Shown here: piece by piece, positions 11,341 to 23,985 of the stretch
Numbering within the stretch: the first letter of the stretch is position 1
How the letters are laid out: every line of letters begins with the position of its first letter
DNA from: Patiria pectinifera
Taxonomy: Eukaryota; Echinodermata; Asteroidea; Valvatida; Asterinidae
Length of the DNA stretch: 64,000 bases
Assembly: GCA_029964075.1 (NCBI GenBank)
Contig: CM057144.1
Coordinates: forward strand, 14,965,281 to 15,029,280
Direction: 5' to 3'
Translations under genes and position numbers: made by a program
Notes under the pieces: generated by a model
Database searches by the model: none
What the model was told of the DNA's origin: nothing
What the model saw: the letters and a program-made list of their open reading frames with translations, nothing else

Positions 11341-14300
11341 ATGTCTGTCACAAACTCCGCAGTCCTCATGCCGTGGGTGGAGGCCCCAAAAGACCTGTAC
11401 GACCCGGCCGGTCCCCACGAAAACGGTTCCCCACCGAGCCCACCGTTGCCCAAGGACCCCGTCCGACTGAAGAAATTGGTGCGCAAGGGCCAGTGGCCGG
11501 AGGAGCACATTGTGCGGAAAGAACTGTGGCATCACATCTGCATGAGGAGCGTTGTGGCTGCGGGCAGTGTGTACAAAGAAACGGCCAAAGCTTTATTTGG
11601 GGACGAAGGCCAAGGTTCAGGTAAGTTTTTTTAGGGCCTAATGTTGTATAAATTTGCTTAAGTTTTATCCAATCGCTATTTGCTGTGGATCCCGCTTAAG
11701 GGAAAGTTTACAATTTTGATAACTTTTTTAATTATCAAAGTGTACCTGTGATTAGTACCTCTTATTTTAATAGAAGTTCAGACAGTGCAATTTCAGCACA
11801 ACCATACAGTGTTCAGTTTCATTCGCTTTTTGATGCTCAAAGGGAATATACAACATTTGCAAACATCGAAAAATAAAACTACCAAGTTTTTACGAAATAC
11901 CTTACTAGGATGTTGGTAAATGACAGTCTCAAGCATCTTGTAAAATTATGGCACCTGGTGTGAAGTCATTTTCAAGAAAATGGTATTTTTGTAAACATTT
12001 CCAACGGTGGTCGGCCGACCACCGTTGGAAATGCTTACAAAAACCTAACTATTTTTCAACTACTGCTCCAACTTTACACTTTTTTCAGTCCAAATTTTGT
12101 TTGCTATTGGTTACATGTTCATGAACAGGTGCAGGCCAGCTAGACTGGTTCCCTTACCTTACAATTTTCCGGCATCTATAAATTGATCCACTTTATCTTT
12201 AGTGGAGTCAAGGAACCAGACTACTTGAACATTTTTGTTTTTCTTGGTTTTTCCAGCATTTTCGAACACAAAACTTCAAACATGTCAGTGTAACAACATT
12301 TGATCTATTATACTAACCCCTCAAATAGTTCATTTCTGAAAATTACAGCAAAAGCCAATGATGTACATTCCCTTTTACCATGCATGCTTTGAATTCCTAA
12401 ATTTCATTTTAAATGTAGGCCTATAACTTGTATCAAGAGCTTTCGTTGGCAGGGAATTGAACAGATCTGGATGTGTATCGTACGTGTAATCTGGTAAATC
12501 CGGATTATTAAAAAATAAGAGATGTCTGTTTCATTTAGGAGTACTCACAGAAACCTTGAAGTTTTCTTAAATTGCCAACAACGCCGGAGTTTCACTTGCT
12601 ACCAACAACGACTTTTCACTTGCCAGAGTCACGTTCTGTTTGTCACATGCTAAAGGTCTTCAAACTTTCATTTTGTGTGTCTGTAATATTTGGACAATTT
12701 TTTGACTAGGTTTCCCCTGTCCCACTAGCGGCTCGTCTGTTTAATGGCTTTTGATGACCACCACAGGAGGAAGTTATCGACTCAAATAGGAAGCAAGTTT
12801 GATTCATCAGGCCACAAAATCTGAACCTAAAGTTGGCTCCAAGGCCACAGGTTGTTGACAAAATGGTATTTTTATGAAAAGACCATGTTGGCCTGTTCAT
12901 GTTTTAAAGGGAAGAAACATGTACAACATTTGCAAACATCAAAAAACGAATTGATCAAATTATCACAAAATACCTTACTGGATTGTTAGGGAATGACAGT
13001 TTGTTTAAAGCATCCTGTAAAATTGTGGCTCCTGGTGTCCTGACATTTTCAAGAAAAATTGTATTTTTCCAACCCTGGTCGGCCAACCAGCATTGGAGAA
13101 AACTGTCTTTTAAAAAAAAAAAATTGCTCCTAATTTTTCATATTTAGTTATTCCGCATTTTCTTTGCAATTGATTCCAAACCTGTGAAGGGGTACATGTA
13201 CAAGCCTACTTGACTGATTCTCTGACCTTACAATTCTTCAAAGTCTATAAATTGCTCCGTTTTATCTTAAGTGGGGTCAGGGAACCAGACTACAGGAACA
13301 TGATTGGTTTTCTTGGTTTTTCCAGCATCTACAAGCCCAAAAGGTGAAACAAGTCAGTTTAACAATGCTTTCTAGTAACATACCGGTACTAATCCTCCAA
13401 ATCCATTTATTTCTGAAAAATTGCAGCAAAAGCAAATGCTGTACACTCCCTTTAAGTTTAAATGGCATTGGTGAAAAATACATGCATGGGACTATCTCTC
13501 TGGTTTTGGGACTTTTTTTTTAGGAAAGGGGGCTTCAGATTCTCTGTTTACAGTTTGCTGTTGAGCTTTAATTGTTAGATACATGTACATGTACATGTAC
13601 CAAGCAGTAGGCCTTATTGTTTGTTCCTTCTTCCATGATGGAGTTTAATTTACAAACAGATGGTCCGAGGTGCATAAAATGTTATAGCTATTCCACACCT
13701 CATACAAAGGACAGACTGAAATGTTAAAGTAGAAAATTCAGAATATTCACAATACATACGTGTACATCACTGGCATGACTGAGGGACTTCCCAAACCGAA
13801 GTACTTGTACATGTAACTAATTTTGGAGGATTTCTTTGCCAAGCACGCCTTGCAGGGGAAAAAAAAAACGACAATCAAAACTGAAACTAGTGTCCAAGAA
13901 CATTCTCACACATTGTTGAACAGTTTGTGGTACATGTATGTAAGGTCATGACAATGTGAATGCGAAGTTCTACATTATGTAGACAACACACAGTGGACAT
14001 GGACAAACTTTGCAAGGTTTTTAAACATTTAAGGAAAAATATGGGCAAAAGTAAAAAAAATTAGACCAAGGTGTTTCATGCATTGGTTATAAAACTTAAA
14101 TTCCTTTTGTGAGAACGGCACTGCATGTCACTGTATTTTGGTGCATATTGTGTGTGATCAAAATATGTACAGTGTACAATTGTAAATCCCATGTATTTAA
14201 TACATAAAAATTAAACTAAATACTGCCTCTCTGATTGAAGACATGAATAGCAAATTGGGTTTTGTACACACAAAATTTGCATATTTTGACAAATCAAATT

Positions 14301-17300
14301 CCTTGAGATGTTTAACAAAAACAATTCTAGAAGAATTAACATAATTTCTAACATCCTGAGGTACGGAATTACAAATTTCAGGCAAATTATATCAATAATT
14401 AGCAGATACAACATCCACTCTACAGGAACCGCCTACAGCTACGTTGTATTGTCAATTAATTATATCCCTAGTCTCCTTAATTTGGCAATTTAATCCAATG
14501 GGAAATTTATTACATGCAACCCAGTGCGTCGATACTGGTAGTCATTTTTACAGCTGTTTTTTTTTTTGTAGAAGGTCAATTGATACAAAATTTTACAGTA
14601 TCCCAGACACAATTCATATGGCATTATAATATTATTAATGTCATTTGTCAATAAAAAAATCTCTGTGCCAGTTGATTGTCATTATACACTAGTCTGTACT
14701 ACTTGTATAGTGATATTTGTACGTGTGTACATAATAATAATAATAATAATAATAGTGAATATTTACAAAATGTATAAAGCGCACTTATCCACCAGGTACT
14801 GGTGTGCTCAAGGCGCTACATCATTATTACCCCTGCTCATTGGGCCCATGAAAAATGCCAAATACCATCTCAGCTCCCTGGGGAGTATAGGCCTACAGCT
14901 CGATGCAGCCTGTTAGGCGCAAGGCAGCTAATTCAATCACAATCATGACAATAACCATCTCTTCCCTCACAGGTACCCATTTACTAGCAATGATAGACAA
15001 AGTGCCTTGCCCAAGGGCACACGCACCAGGACCCCGCCAGGACTCGAACTCACAACCTGCAGCTTTACCCACAGACCAGGAATCAGTGCCCTTAACCACG
15101 AGGCCACAGCACTCCACACAAAGAAGGCGGTTTTGAACATGTGGAAGCAAAACATGATAAATGATGAACATCTGATTATTTTTCATAACGCTACAAGTAA
15201 TATTAACAAAACAAAAAAAAACTTCTGACTGAAGCTACGAATGTAGACAAAAAATAATAGAGTTTGCCACTTTAAAATTTGTTTTCCCCTTTGTTTTCTC
15301 CCCAGATGAGAATGCCAACCCTGACTACCAGACCTTTGGCAACGAGGACCACCTGACCACCTACCGTCTGACGGGAGCCGGTCAAGACCAGCTGAGACGT
15401 CTCCTGTGCGTCCTGGCCCACACCCGACCGGACATCAACTACTGCCCTCTCCTGCACCCCGTTGCCGCGCTCTTGCTGCACTACATGGACGCGGAGCGGG
15501 CGTTCGATTGTCTCGCTGCCCTGCTGGGGAGCAAGCGGTACAAATACCTGGACCAGAGCTGGGTGGAGTACGAAGCCTTCCGGGGCAGCTTCACCAAACT
15601 GGCCAAGAAATTTGCCGTAAGCTGTCTGGGAAATGTTAACCTAAGAAGTTTCTTTACCGACCATGTACACATGGGCATCGCCAGATCAAATTGATCAAAC
15701 AAAGTTGCTAGCAAATTACTTCTTGCTGTAAGGTAGCCAGGAATTTTTGTTGTGATCAAAAGCACATGCACAGTGTGTCTCGACGCCCATGGAGCTTTTC
15801 TGAGCAGTCATGAAGCGCCATTCATGCATGCAAGGAGTTCGTACACTTTGGTGGTGGTGGCCACATGTCTACTGATTGTTTGGGGTTTCGTGGTTGTGTT
15901 TCACCGAGTGATAACAAAGCGCCATATTTGTGATGCGATCAAGCCAAATGAGTCGTTTGTCGACCTGGTAAAAAAAAAAATTATTACAGATTTGAAAAGA
16001 GCACAATCTCAGCATTACTGCTGTGAAAACTGCATGCTGGTACCATCTTTAGTTTAAAAATTATGGAAGTTGGAACACCAAGAGATGTGATGAAGTGATG
16101 TGATGAAGTGGTTCTATTTTGGCCTGTATCTCCAAATGAAAATTCCCGACAAACGACTCATGTAGCTTGATTGCATCACATTTATGCATGGAGTTCATAC
16201 ACTGTACATGTAAACTTAACATAAATCATGTAAATGGTGGTGGCCAGTGTACTAATTGTTTTGGGTGTTGTGTTGGTCATGTTTCACCTTTGTATTGAAC
16301 ACTGCACTTTGCATGGCATGCTAAAATTGACACTGATGATGATAGCAAGTTGAGTCTTAAGTACATTTATGTGAATGGCAGGTAAATAAATAAAACGCCA
16401 TCCGAAACTTTGAGTTTCCATTATAATCAGCACTGGTTGCAATTAATGAACTAGTTGACATCAGGTTCATGGTATTAAAGGGCGGATCCAGAACATAATT
16501 TTTTTTGGGGGGGGGGCCAAAAAAAAATTTGGTCCCCAAAAAGTGTGTCCAAAAAAAATAACTGCGTGGGGTTCGGGCCCGCTTAAGGGCCCCGAAACAT
16601 TTTTGGTTTGGATTCTACATGTAGATGCTCTGTGGTGCGATCTGAGGCAATTTTTGACCACTTTAACCAATGTTTTTTGAGGAAAAGATGGTGGTGTACT
16701 CATTGCCTGCCTTTATTGCAAAGTCACTAAAAAAAAAAAAAAAATTGATTCGTTTTTTTTTAGGGGGTAGGCATGACCCCCTTTGCCCCCCCCCCCCCCC
16801 GGGATCCGCCCTCGATGGTATTTCACTGTTTGTGTCACTGTTTCATGTCACCATTTTTTCGTTGAAATCACCTGCACGACTTGTTTGATTTGCACGTGTG
16901 TGTTTGTTTGTTTGTCTCCCCCACCGTTTGTGTCATTCCAGAATCAGGCCCATTCTTTGATTGCTAAACAGGGCATGGAGCCGGGGCTGGTCTACAAGGA
17001 CTGGATCTGGTGGATCCTGGAGGATCTTCCATTCACACACCTGGTGAGATGAACATCTTCATCCCTTTTGCCATTTTCCCTTGAAATTACAGTCAACTAA
17101 CTTTTCACGGATTTTTCAACATATTAAGCCAGATAAGGAGTCCGGGAAAACACCCTTAAGAAAGTCCTTTGTTTACCCATGGAGATAGACTAGTGTACCG
17201 TTATGTATAACCAATGATAATCCTCAGTGGCCAGGGTCATTAAAAAACCGTGAAAATACCCTTACAGGATTAGTCCTATATAAGCCCCATGTAAATACCC

Positions 17301-20300
17301 GTCAAACATCTCTTAAAGATTCTTTCAAGGAGAAGTGGACTTTTGATGAAAATTTAAGGGATCAGACGTTCATGTGTTGTAGTTGAAACCTTTTCGAGAC
17401 CTTTTGAGACCTCACTCATTTTTATCAATTACAATTTTTCAGAGACAAAATAAGTCAAATAACTATGCTACCAACTGTCATTGTTTATGAAACAATCGTG
17501 AGATATAGTTTTTATACAGATTCATCAACATGTACATGTACATGACCATATTTGTGGTGCGTGTTAGGTCCGGGTAATTGACGCTTATCTCATGGAAGGC
17601 TTGAAGATCTTCTATCGTGTTTCTCTGGCAATACTCCAGCTTTTCAACAAGAAGAGGAAAGGTACATGTACGAACAAAACCCGATTTGACAATTAATATT
17701 TGCTTTATGTAATTTAAAGCCTTTTCAAAGAAATGAGAAAATCACGTGGAAGTGAAAAGGACAAGAGTATATACAGGGTGAGTAATAAAAAACAAATCCC
17801 CAAATGGCAGGACCAATTTTTGAATGAAGTTTTGCCTGTAGCACTTTCAAAATCTAAGATATGAAAGATTTTCATGGATTTTGATGAAACTTGGATGCAG
17901 TGACCCTTGCGTGGAAACACAGTACACAATTCTTCATTGGATTACTGATGCCAAAGGTCATGTAGGGGTCATTAGAGGTCATACTTCAAATATGCTTCAA
18001 ATGTTTCTTTGTCTACAGAATTTGATGGATTTTAACGTAACTTTTGATGGAGTGATCCTTTGGTTGGGGTTAATCACAAGTCTTCCAAAATTGGAGGTCA
18101 AAGGTCATCTAGGGGTCGTTTGAGGTCGTTTAAAAATGCACACATTTTTACTTTGGTTAAGAACATAAAACATAGAAGGGGCAACACATGCAGTCCGCGG
18201 ACCACTTGTTTTTCTAAATTCCCAGTTGCATGCCTATATGAACTCGCAGCTTAACTGGTAATTTGTACATAGGACTGGATTATGATGTACACTTTTGATT
18301 ACTCTTTGTACATTGTACTGGTTACATGTGTACCATAACCAGGAAAGTAGAATATGGAAATAAGAAACAAAACCAAAAACAAAATTCTCTTTCCGGAATT
18401 GACAGCAAAAGTTTCCCCTTTCTTACCTCTTTTTTCCCAGTTTGTTTTATTTTTGTAACCAGGAAAGTAAAGAAGTCAAATGCAGTTGTGATTTTAAGTG
18501 AAAGTTATTTTATGTATCCAAGATTTGCATCACTGCTTAGAAAAGCTTACGTTTTGTTGTACGTTATTATACGAAACTAAAATAGAAATGAAACAGACTG
18601 CCATTTTAGTTTTAGTTTCATGAGTAAATTCTATCGGCACTGGTGAATATTGGTAATTCCCTGGAGCAGAGCCTACTGATTTAAGAGGAAAAGCTTGCAC
18701 AAAGTGAACGAAGAAACTGGTACCAAATGCACTGTAAAATTATTTCCTATGAAATGGTGGTGTTGGAAGAAAAGTATCCTTGAAGGTGATTTTAAAAAGT
18801 GTACCCACAATTAGGGAATTTACAATGTGTACACAGAGGGGGTGCAATTAAAAATTAGGCAAAGCATGTTTTGAATCAGTATCTCACTTACAAGACAAAA
18901 AAAACCATACATTTTCTCAGATTTTTGTAAATTGAGCTAATATATTAACAAGTTACAAATGTAGTTGTTAAGATTATGAGCAATTTTGTTGCTTTTAAAG
19001 TAAAACAGTGCACAAAATGCAATGATCCTATCTACAAATGTACCATTAACCAGATTATTATAATTTTTTTTTACATGTACATAAGTACGACCTACATGTA
19101 GCAATGATTTTTGTTTTAGGAAAGTGATTTATTATATCACTGTTTTCGCAGAACAATTTAAACCTGTTGCACAAAGAATTTGACTGATCTATTTTTTTTT
19201 ACGGTCAAATTATGGTAAATTTTGGAGCAAGGTGCTTTACCACGCTCACCCCTTCCAATATGTGTTTATAATCTCGATAATATGTGTTTATGATCACAAA
19301 GTTGTGTTCATGCACGAGTCATGTGATTGTGGCATGCAATTTCTGGGGAAGGAGTAGTGTTTTAGGTTTTTTTAAATCAGCTTTTTGACCCCATTGACCT
19401 CATGATGACCTTTGACCCCAGTTTGTTCACGTGACATGTTGGGGCTGGGCTAATGATACTTTTGACAAAGTTTGATTGAAATCGGTCAAAATATGTACCC
19501 GGTAGGAGCAATAGACCATGTTAACTTTTGTTACAAACTACAGACCAATTACGGACTATTCAGGGAGACATGATGATTTGTTGGGCTGCTATCCCGCAGC
19601 TAAAAAACAATGTTGACAGATGGTTGATAAGCATGAATTCTGTAATAATATGACCTCGCAACATCTTTTGTACTTGTTTGAGTGCAGTCAGTCAGATGCC
19701 ATGCTAAATCTGATTTGAAGCCAAAATATGAATAAGTGAAACATTAGTTAACATTTCTCTTTCGTTACATCATCAATCACATGTCAGTTTGTTACAAAAT
19801 GAAGCATCTGTTAAAATGGAAAATGGCAGTTCAAACTTCAGACGTTCAAACTTTGAAGCTACAAATATTTCTCAAATCGGGAGGTAACACACTGAGTATA
19901 CAGTGTTTAAAAACGTCGGTGAAGGGCAAAACCTAATTTGATTGATATCACCCCGACGCAAAATTCCATCTTATAATACAAATATTTCGTTGTTTTTTTT
20001 TCCCCCGTCAGGTAACAAGGCTGCACAATCCCGTGATTTCGCATCCGGCGTTCGGCACTTTGCTCAGCACATTCCAGTCAGCGCAGATGTCTTGCTGACA
20101 GTAAGTTCAAAGGATCGGGGCCCGCCCATAAGTCCGACGCCTCATAGGTCCGACACCTCATAAGTCCGAAGTCCGAAATTTCGGACTTATGAGGCGTCGG
20201 ACTTATGAGGCGTCGGACTTATGAGGCATAACATTTATTTATTGCGCCTCATAGCTCCGACACCTCATAAGTCCGAAACAGCATTTGACAGAATGCTCTG

Positions 20301-21465
20301 CTGTTCGTCAGGTAGTAATGCAACCTGTCAGGAACAACATCTAGGCCCCTTCCTAAAATCTCCCTTCCCCCCAACAAAATGGGGAATCTAATGCACATGC
20401 GTGTTTACTGCAGACAATTATAACTAGTAATCTTTTCCTTGATTTGCAGCAATCATTTTTATTTTGAACTACTCTTTTTCCAGATGGGTTTCCAATTCCG
20501 AGGGCTGTCCCGCACCGTCATCGACACGTACCACACCAAATTCAAGCAGAACATCCGGGACTCGGGCATGGTGCCACCGGTCAAGAACACCAACAAAGGA
20601 ATGGCAGTGGTGCTAAATGAGATTAATTCCTCCATTATCAACCCCAAGCAGGTACAGGATCTAACTCCATGGAAGTCCTGTGCAAAGAAGTGTTGTTCAG
20701 CAAAACTATTCCTTCCGCAAAATCTGCCGAGAAAAAAACATACACAGTGGCGTAAATCCGTGTTGGCAAGTTGGGGGGGGTTGACCATACTGTAAAATCC
20801 CAAAAATTAGCCCGGGGTTAACATGGTTAAGTGAACAAATTCAGGGACTCAAATATTAATCAGAAAGGTATTGATGGCATTCAAAATTCCTTTTTGAAAT
20901 TTCCAGTATTCCAGATGGCATAATCCAGTGATGTCAATTATAGCTACTCAACTCAATTACGATGCGTGTATTAACACCAGAGAATTCTGATTCGTTCTTA
21001 GGGCATGTAGATGATTCTGTCTGTATTTTTTATCTCCAGCTTCAATCCCTTTGGAGGTGGCTTCCGGACAGAATGGCCCTCAAGCAACCTCATATCGTCT
21101 TCACCACGGCCGAAAATGGCATCAGTCTCAGCACTTTCTACAACATGTGAGTTACTTTCTTTCCGATGTACTCAAAACTAAATAAAAAAACATACCCTTA
21201 GGCCAAAAAAAAAAGTCTCTGGTTTCTGGTATGCGCGCGCGTCGTAGCGCTGCTGGCGCGCAAAAAAAATTTTTTTTTTTTTTTCAATACAAATTGATGT
21301 CTTAAAACTGCCAAACTTGACTGTTTGAACTGAACTGCTGCTGCTGCACAATTTTTAATGGGGGGTTAGATGGGGAGATGATCGTATGTGGCCTCTCTGT
21401 GGCCTCATATTTGCACTAAGTTTAGTCAGGCACCATTTGCAGTCATCACATTTGACATGAAAAAA

Positions 21466-21499
<34 letters not shown>

Positions 21500-23985
21500 A
21501 CCCCAAAAAAAGCAAACCGGGAGAGACTTTCCCTTTTATTTTTTTTGGCCTTATGACTGTTATTGAATGAGTTGTGCACATTGTGTGTTCCCCATTCGGA
21601 AATTCAACATTCTTCAGTGTTCTTACAAAATTTGTTTTAGTTACTTGTGTAAAAAATAGTTGATCACACATAAGCATGGAGGGTAAATAAGACCTATTTT
21701 ATGCCCGGTAATACCTCAGGCGCTATCCAAGAGTGTCGACGAAATGCATTCAGCAAACTTCTGACATTTTCAGAAATGGGAGGCATTCTTCCTGCTTTGG
21801 TCACGTGCCGGGGCGGGTACCTGACCTAAGACTCATCAGAAATAACCTTTTGGTTTGGGAACTCTGTTCCTTGTAACTCTTTCAACATGTTGAGTAAAGA
21901 AATATATTTTTGAACTACCAAAAATATATCGTGCCGATACATTCTTCCAAATGAAAAGCTATACCATTGATATCTTTGAATCTGCCCAGGTGTGAGGACG
22001 AAGAACCCACCATTCTTCTGGTCAAAACATTGGATAATGAGGTGAGCAAAATATTTGGAAGTTCCTGGTATTCCTGCAGACAAAATATGAACTGTTAATT
22101 ATAATAATAGTAATAATAATAATAATAATAACTGTTTTTGCTGCAATAGGGCGACTTTCCCATAGACTTGTGCACAAACCTAAACTGTCACCTAACCCAA
22201 GTTTACATTTAGTATTTTTACTAATTGGACCATGAGGAACCGATCTAGATGGTTTAAATCTGTCGCCCTATTATAGCTGTTAGTAATATAATTGAATCTG
22301 TCCTCTACCCTCACAGGCACCCATTTATACTCCTCGGTGGAGAGAGGCAATTGTAGTTAAGTGTCTTGCCCAAGGGCACATACACCATGTTCCTAACTGT
22401 TTTAACAGTTGTCACATGGTATTCACCATTTTGTACTATTTTGCCCCCCCCCCCCCAAAAAAAATTGTGTTCGGGATCTGCCCTTGCCAGGTCCTGACAA
22501 TTTTTTCTAATGAAGATTAACCCCCTTGAGGCGCATAGCACCCTCGGCTTCGCCTCGGTTAGAGCTAACCATTATAACCCATTCATAAATACCTGAGAGG
22601 TTACCCATTCCTATGGGTCAAGAGCCTGCTCGCGGATAATGGCCCGCGCCTTCGGCTAGCTAGGGCCATTATCTGCAACCAGGCCCCTAGCTGGTTTTAA
22701 ATGCACTTGTTTCAAACGGGCCAAGCACATATTTATTCCTTTAATATAATCCACACATTGTGTTGAAATGAAACCCTTTTTCTTCAGATCTTTGGGGCAT
22801 ACCTGTCTTGTCCATGGAGCACTCGTAACAGCGCCGAACTGAAGACATCTTACTTCGGCAACGGCGAGAGCTTTCTCTTCTCCATCACGCCCTGGGAGCA
22901 GAAATTCCCCTGGGTGGGGCTGAGCGACAGAAAGGACAAGGGACCGGTGGACACAGCCAGCCAGTTGTTCATGCGGGGGACAAGAGAGTTGCTGTCCATT
23001 GGCGGAGGGTGAGTCCAAGAGGATTTTTTCCAAAACGTGGCTTCGTTTTCAACTTTGGCTTATCTCTAAATTCAGAATCACGGAGGAGCCTTAATCCTAA
23101 CCTTCCCAAATTCTCCCAAATCCCCCTTGCAAAATGAAGGATATTGCAGGAATGAGGCTATAATGGCAAAAATGTGCGGCTGATTTTGGAGGATGCACTG
23201 TGTCAAGGTCTTGGGCCGGACCTCGTGTTGTTTATGCTCAGCCGTGCATAAATGTAGGCCTAGATTATACTTGAAATTCTGCGCACTGCTCCAGGATGTC
23301 ACTGGCTCTGCCTCAACATATTAACAGTGATTGTCGAAGGATTTTGCAGGATTGAGGCAGTGTTAACCCCTCCAAGGACCACATTTAAGAAATAATGGAT
23401 GAGTTTGGAGGATTGAGGCTGTATGCAATTTTTACATGGAGGCAGTTGGAGGATTTTGCAGGAGTGAGGTTGCATCGTAGCAAAAATGCCCAAGACCTTG
23501 ACACAGAGCATCCTCCAAAAATGCCTAAGGTTGAAGCTGAGGAAAGGACCACTGCATGGACCCGTTCCATGCAACTTTTTGATACGCTCGTCTGGTTTCT
23601 TTTTATTTTCATGAATTGTAGTGATGGCGAGGGACTGCATTTAGAGAGCGATATATCCAACGGCTGGAGTGAAGCTTGCCGGACGTACGGCAACCAGCCG
23701 CTGTCTGCTAAGCGTAACTTCCAGAGCGAATTCATCGAGGTGTTGGCGTTCCACGAGGCGAGCAACAAAGAGCCAGAGGAGAGAGCAGACACCCAGGCAG
23801 ACACAGAGACAAAACCAGTGACAACACCAGAGCCAGAAGGGGAGACAACAGCAGACCCAGACGCGGAACCGTTGACAGAGACGGTGGGGGAACCCCAGGG
23901 GGAACCCCAGGCAGAGGAGTCAGCACAGCAACCAGCAACGGAATTAGCCGACGACCAGTCGCCCTCTGGTGAGAGTGGGGAGTGA
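11341..23985 (+). CDS. TBC1D24: TBC1D24-like protein (TBC RabGAP domain + TLDc domain)
   Basis: Ten coding exons join in frame: 11341-11620, 15306-15616, 16942-17043, 17568-17661, 20012-20100, 20484-20651, 21040-21146, 21990-22041, 22788-23008 and 23622-23985, giving 595 aa; the human protein is about 559 aa. The first coding exon begins at an acceptor (11283), and an in-frame TAA at 11284 precedes the ATG. Residues about 45-290 are the TBC domain, opening with LKKLVRKGQWPEEHIVRKEL and including YKDWIWWILEDLPF and a basic FNKKRK segment. Residues about 349-525 are the TLDc domain (LWRWLPDRM, YFGNGESFLFS, YGNQPLS, EFIEVLAFHE). In animals TBC1D24/Skywalker acts at synaptic vesicles and endosomes with phosphoinositides and ARF6/Rab35. 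TLDc proteins are also known to bind V-ATPase. The last ~70 residues form an acidic Glu/Pro/Thr-rich tail not seen in the human protein. Confidence 0.93.
11841..12373 (+). mobile_element. Hairpin MITE family 'AGGGAAT', copy 1
   Basis: It starts AGGGAATATACAACATTTGC and ends in the inverse (ATGTACATTCCCT). A perfect palindrome spans 11996-12033 (left arm CCAACGGTGGTCGG). A second inverted pair (CTGGTTCC / GGAACCAG) lies near 12145 and 12220. It sits in TBC1D24 intron 1. The TTAA flank seen at other copies is degenerate here. Confidence 0.7.
12908..13451 (+). mobile_element. Hairpin MITE family 'AGGGAAT', copy 2
   Basis: Same order of blocks as the copy at 11841-12373, about 530 bp downstream in the same intron. 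TTAA lies at 12904-12907 and 13452-13455. Its central hairpin (around 13070-13097) is imperfect (arms CCAACCCTGGTCGG and CCAACCAGCATTGG). Confidence 0.7.
14729..15130 (-). mobile_element. tRNA-derived SINE with (AAT)n end
   Basis: On the minus strand the head reads as a Pol III promoter: an A-box-like TGGCCTCGTGGTTAAGGGC near 15095-15110 and a B-box-like GAGTTCGAGTCC near 15040-15052. The tail ends in an (AAT)n run at about 14729-14753. There is no complete acceptor stem, so it is not a functional tRNA gene. It lies in TBC1D24 intron 1. Confidence 0.65.
16477..16814. mobile_element. hAT-like MITE with 8-bp target-site duplication
   Basis: Inverted ends AGGGCGGATCC (from 16479) and GGATCCGCCCT (to 16812) are flanked by an 8-bp direct repeat ATGGTATT at 16469-16476 and 16815-16822. 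The 338-bp interior is G/C and A/T homopolymer-rich and non-coding. An 8-bp duplication with A/CAGGG-type ends is the hAT signature. It lies in TBC1D24 intron 2. Confidence 0.72.
17769..17876. mobile_element. End of a 'TATACAGGGTGAGT' element
   Basis: The TATACAGGGTGAGT end is followed by about 100 bp that matches, inverted, the sequence at 31785-31886 (which ends ACTCGCCCTGTATATA). The same end motif closes the element at 27891-28543. It is a fragment in TBC1D24 intron 4. Confidence 0.5.
18095..18107 (+). promoter_or_regulatory. DR1-type nuclear-receptor half-site pair (sequence match only)
   Basis: AGGTCAAAGGTCA is a perfect direct repeat of AGGTCA with a 1-bp spacer, the consensus bound by RXR/HNF4-type receptors. 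It lies in intron 4 of the TBC1D24-like gene, in a stretch with further GGTCA half-sites from 17955. There is no evidence of use; it may be carried by a repeat. Confidence 0.25.
19375..19515 (-). repeat. Dispersed repeat, inverted copy of 4541-4690
   Basis: Read on the minus strand it gives a ~140-bp block containing GCCCAGCCCCAACATGTCAC and AAACTGGGGTCAAAGGTCAT, matching the block at 4541-4690 with scattered differences. It is non-coding, in TBC1D24 intron 4. Confidence 0.65.
20122..20275. repeat. 15-bp palindromic minisatellite (CCTCATAAGTCCGAC)
   Basis: Units of CCTCATAAGTCCGAC run in one direction to about 20180 and then as the reverse complement (GTCGGACTTATGAGG). The array therefore folds into a hairpin centred on CCGAAATTTCGG (about 20174-20185). 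It begins about 20 bp after the donor of the TBC1D24 exon ending at 20100. Confidence 0.75.
21466..21498. repeat. Poly-A tract
   Basis: A run of more than 30 A with one T at its left edge, in intron 7 of the TBC1D24-like gene. It is possibly the tail of a retroelement, but nothing recognisable precedes it. Confidence 0.6.
22096..22400 (-). mobile_element. SINE fragment with (AAT)n, related to 14729-15130
   Basis: An (AAT)n-like run near 22100-22130 precedes a CTCACAGGCACCCATTTA and CTTGCCCAAGGGCACA block that matches the SINE body at 14960-15020. The tRNA-like head is missing. It lies in TBC1D24 intron 8. Confidence 0.5.
23151..23365 (+). repeat. Dispersed ~210-bp repeat, copy 1
   Basis: It shares long blocks with 45590-45797, such as CTGATTTTGGAGGATGCACT, GTTGTTTATGCTCAGCC and TAGGCCTAGATT, in the same orientation. 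Non-coding, in the last intron of the TBC1D24-like gene. Confidence 0.7.

Noticed and set aside
23395..23621. Upstream extension of the last TBC1D24 exon frame
   Set aside because: The open frame extends left into repeat DNA, but the TTGTAG acceptor at 23621 and the phase of the preceding exon fix the exon start at 23622.
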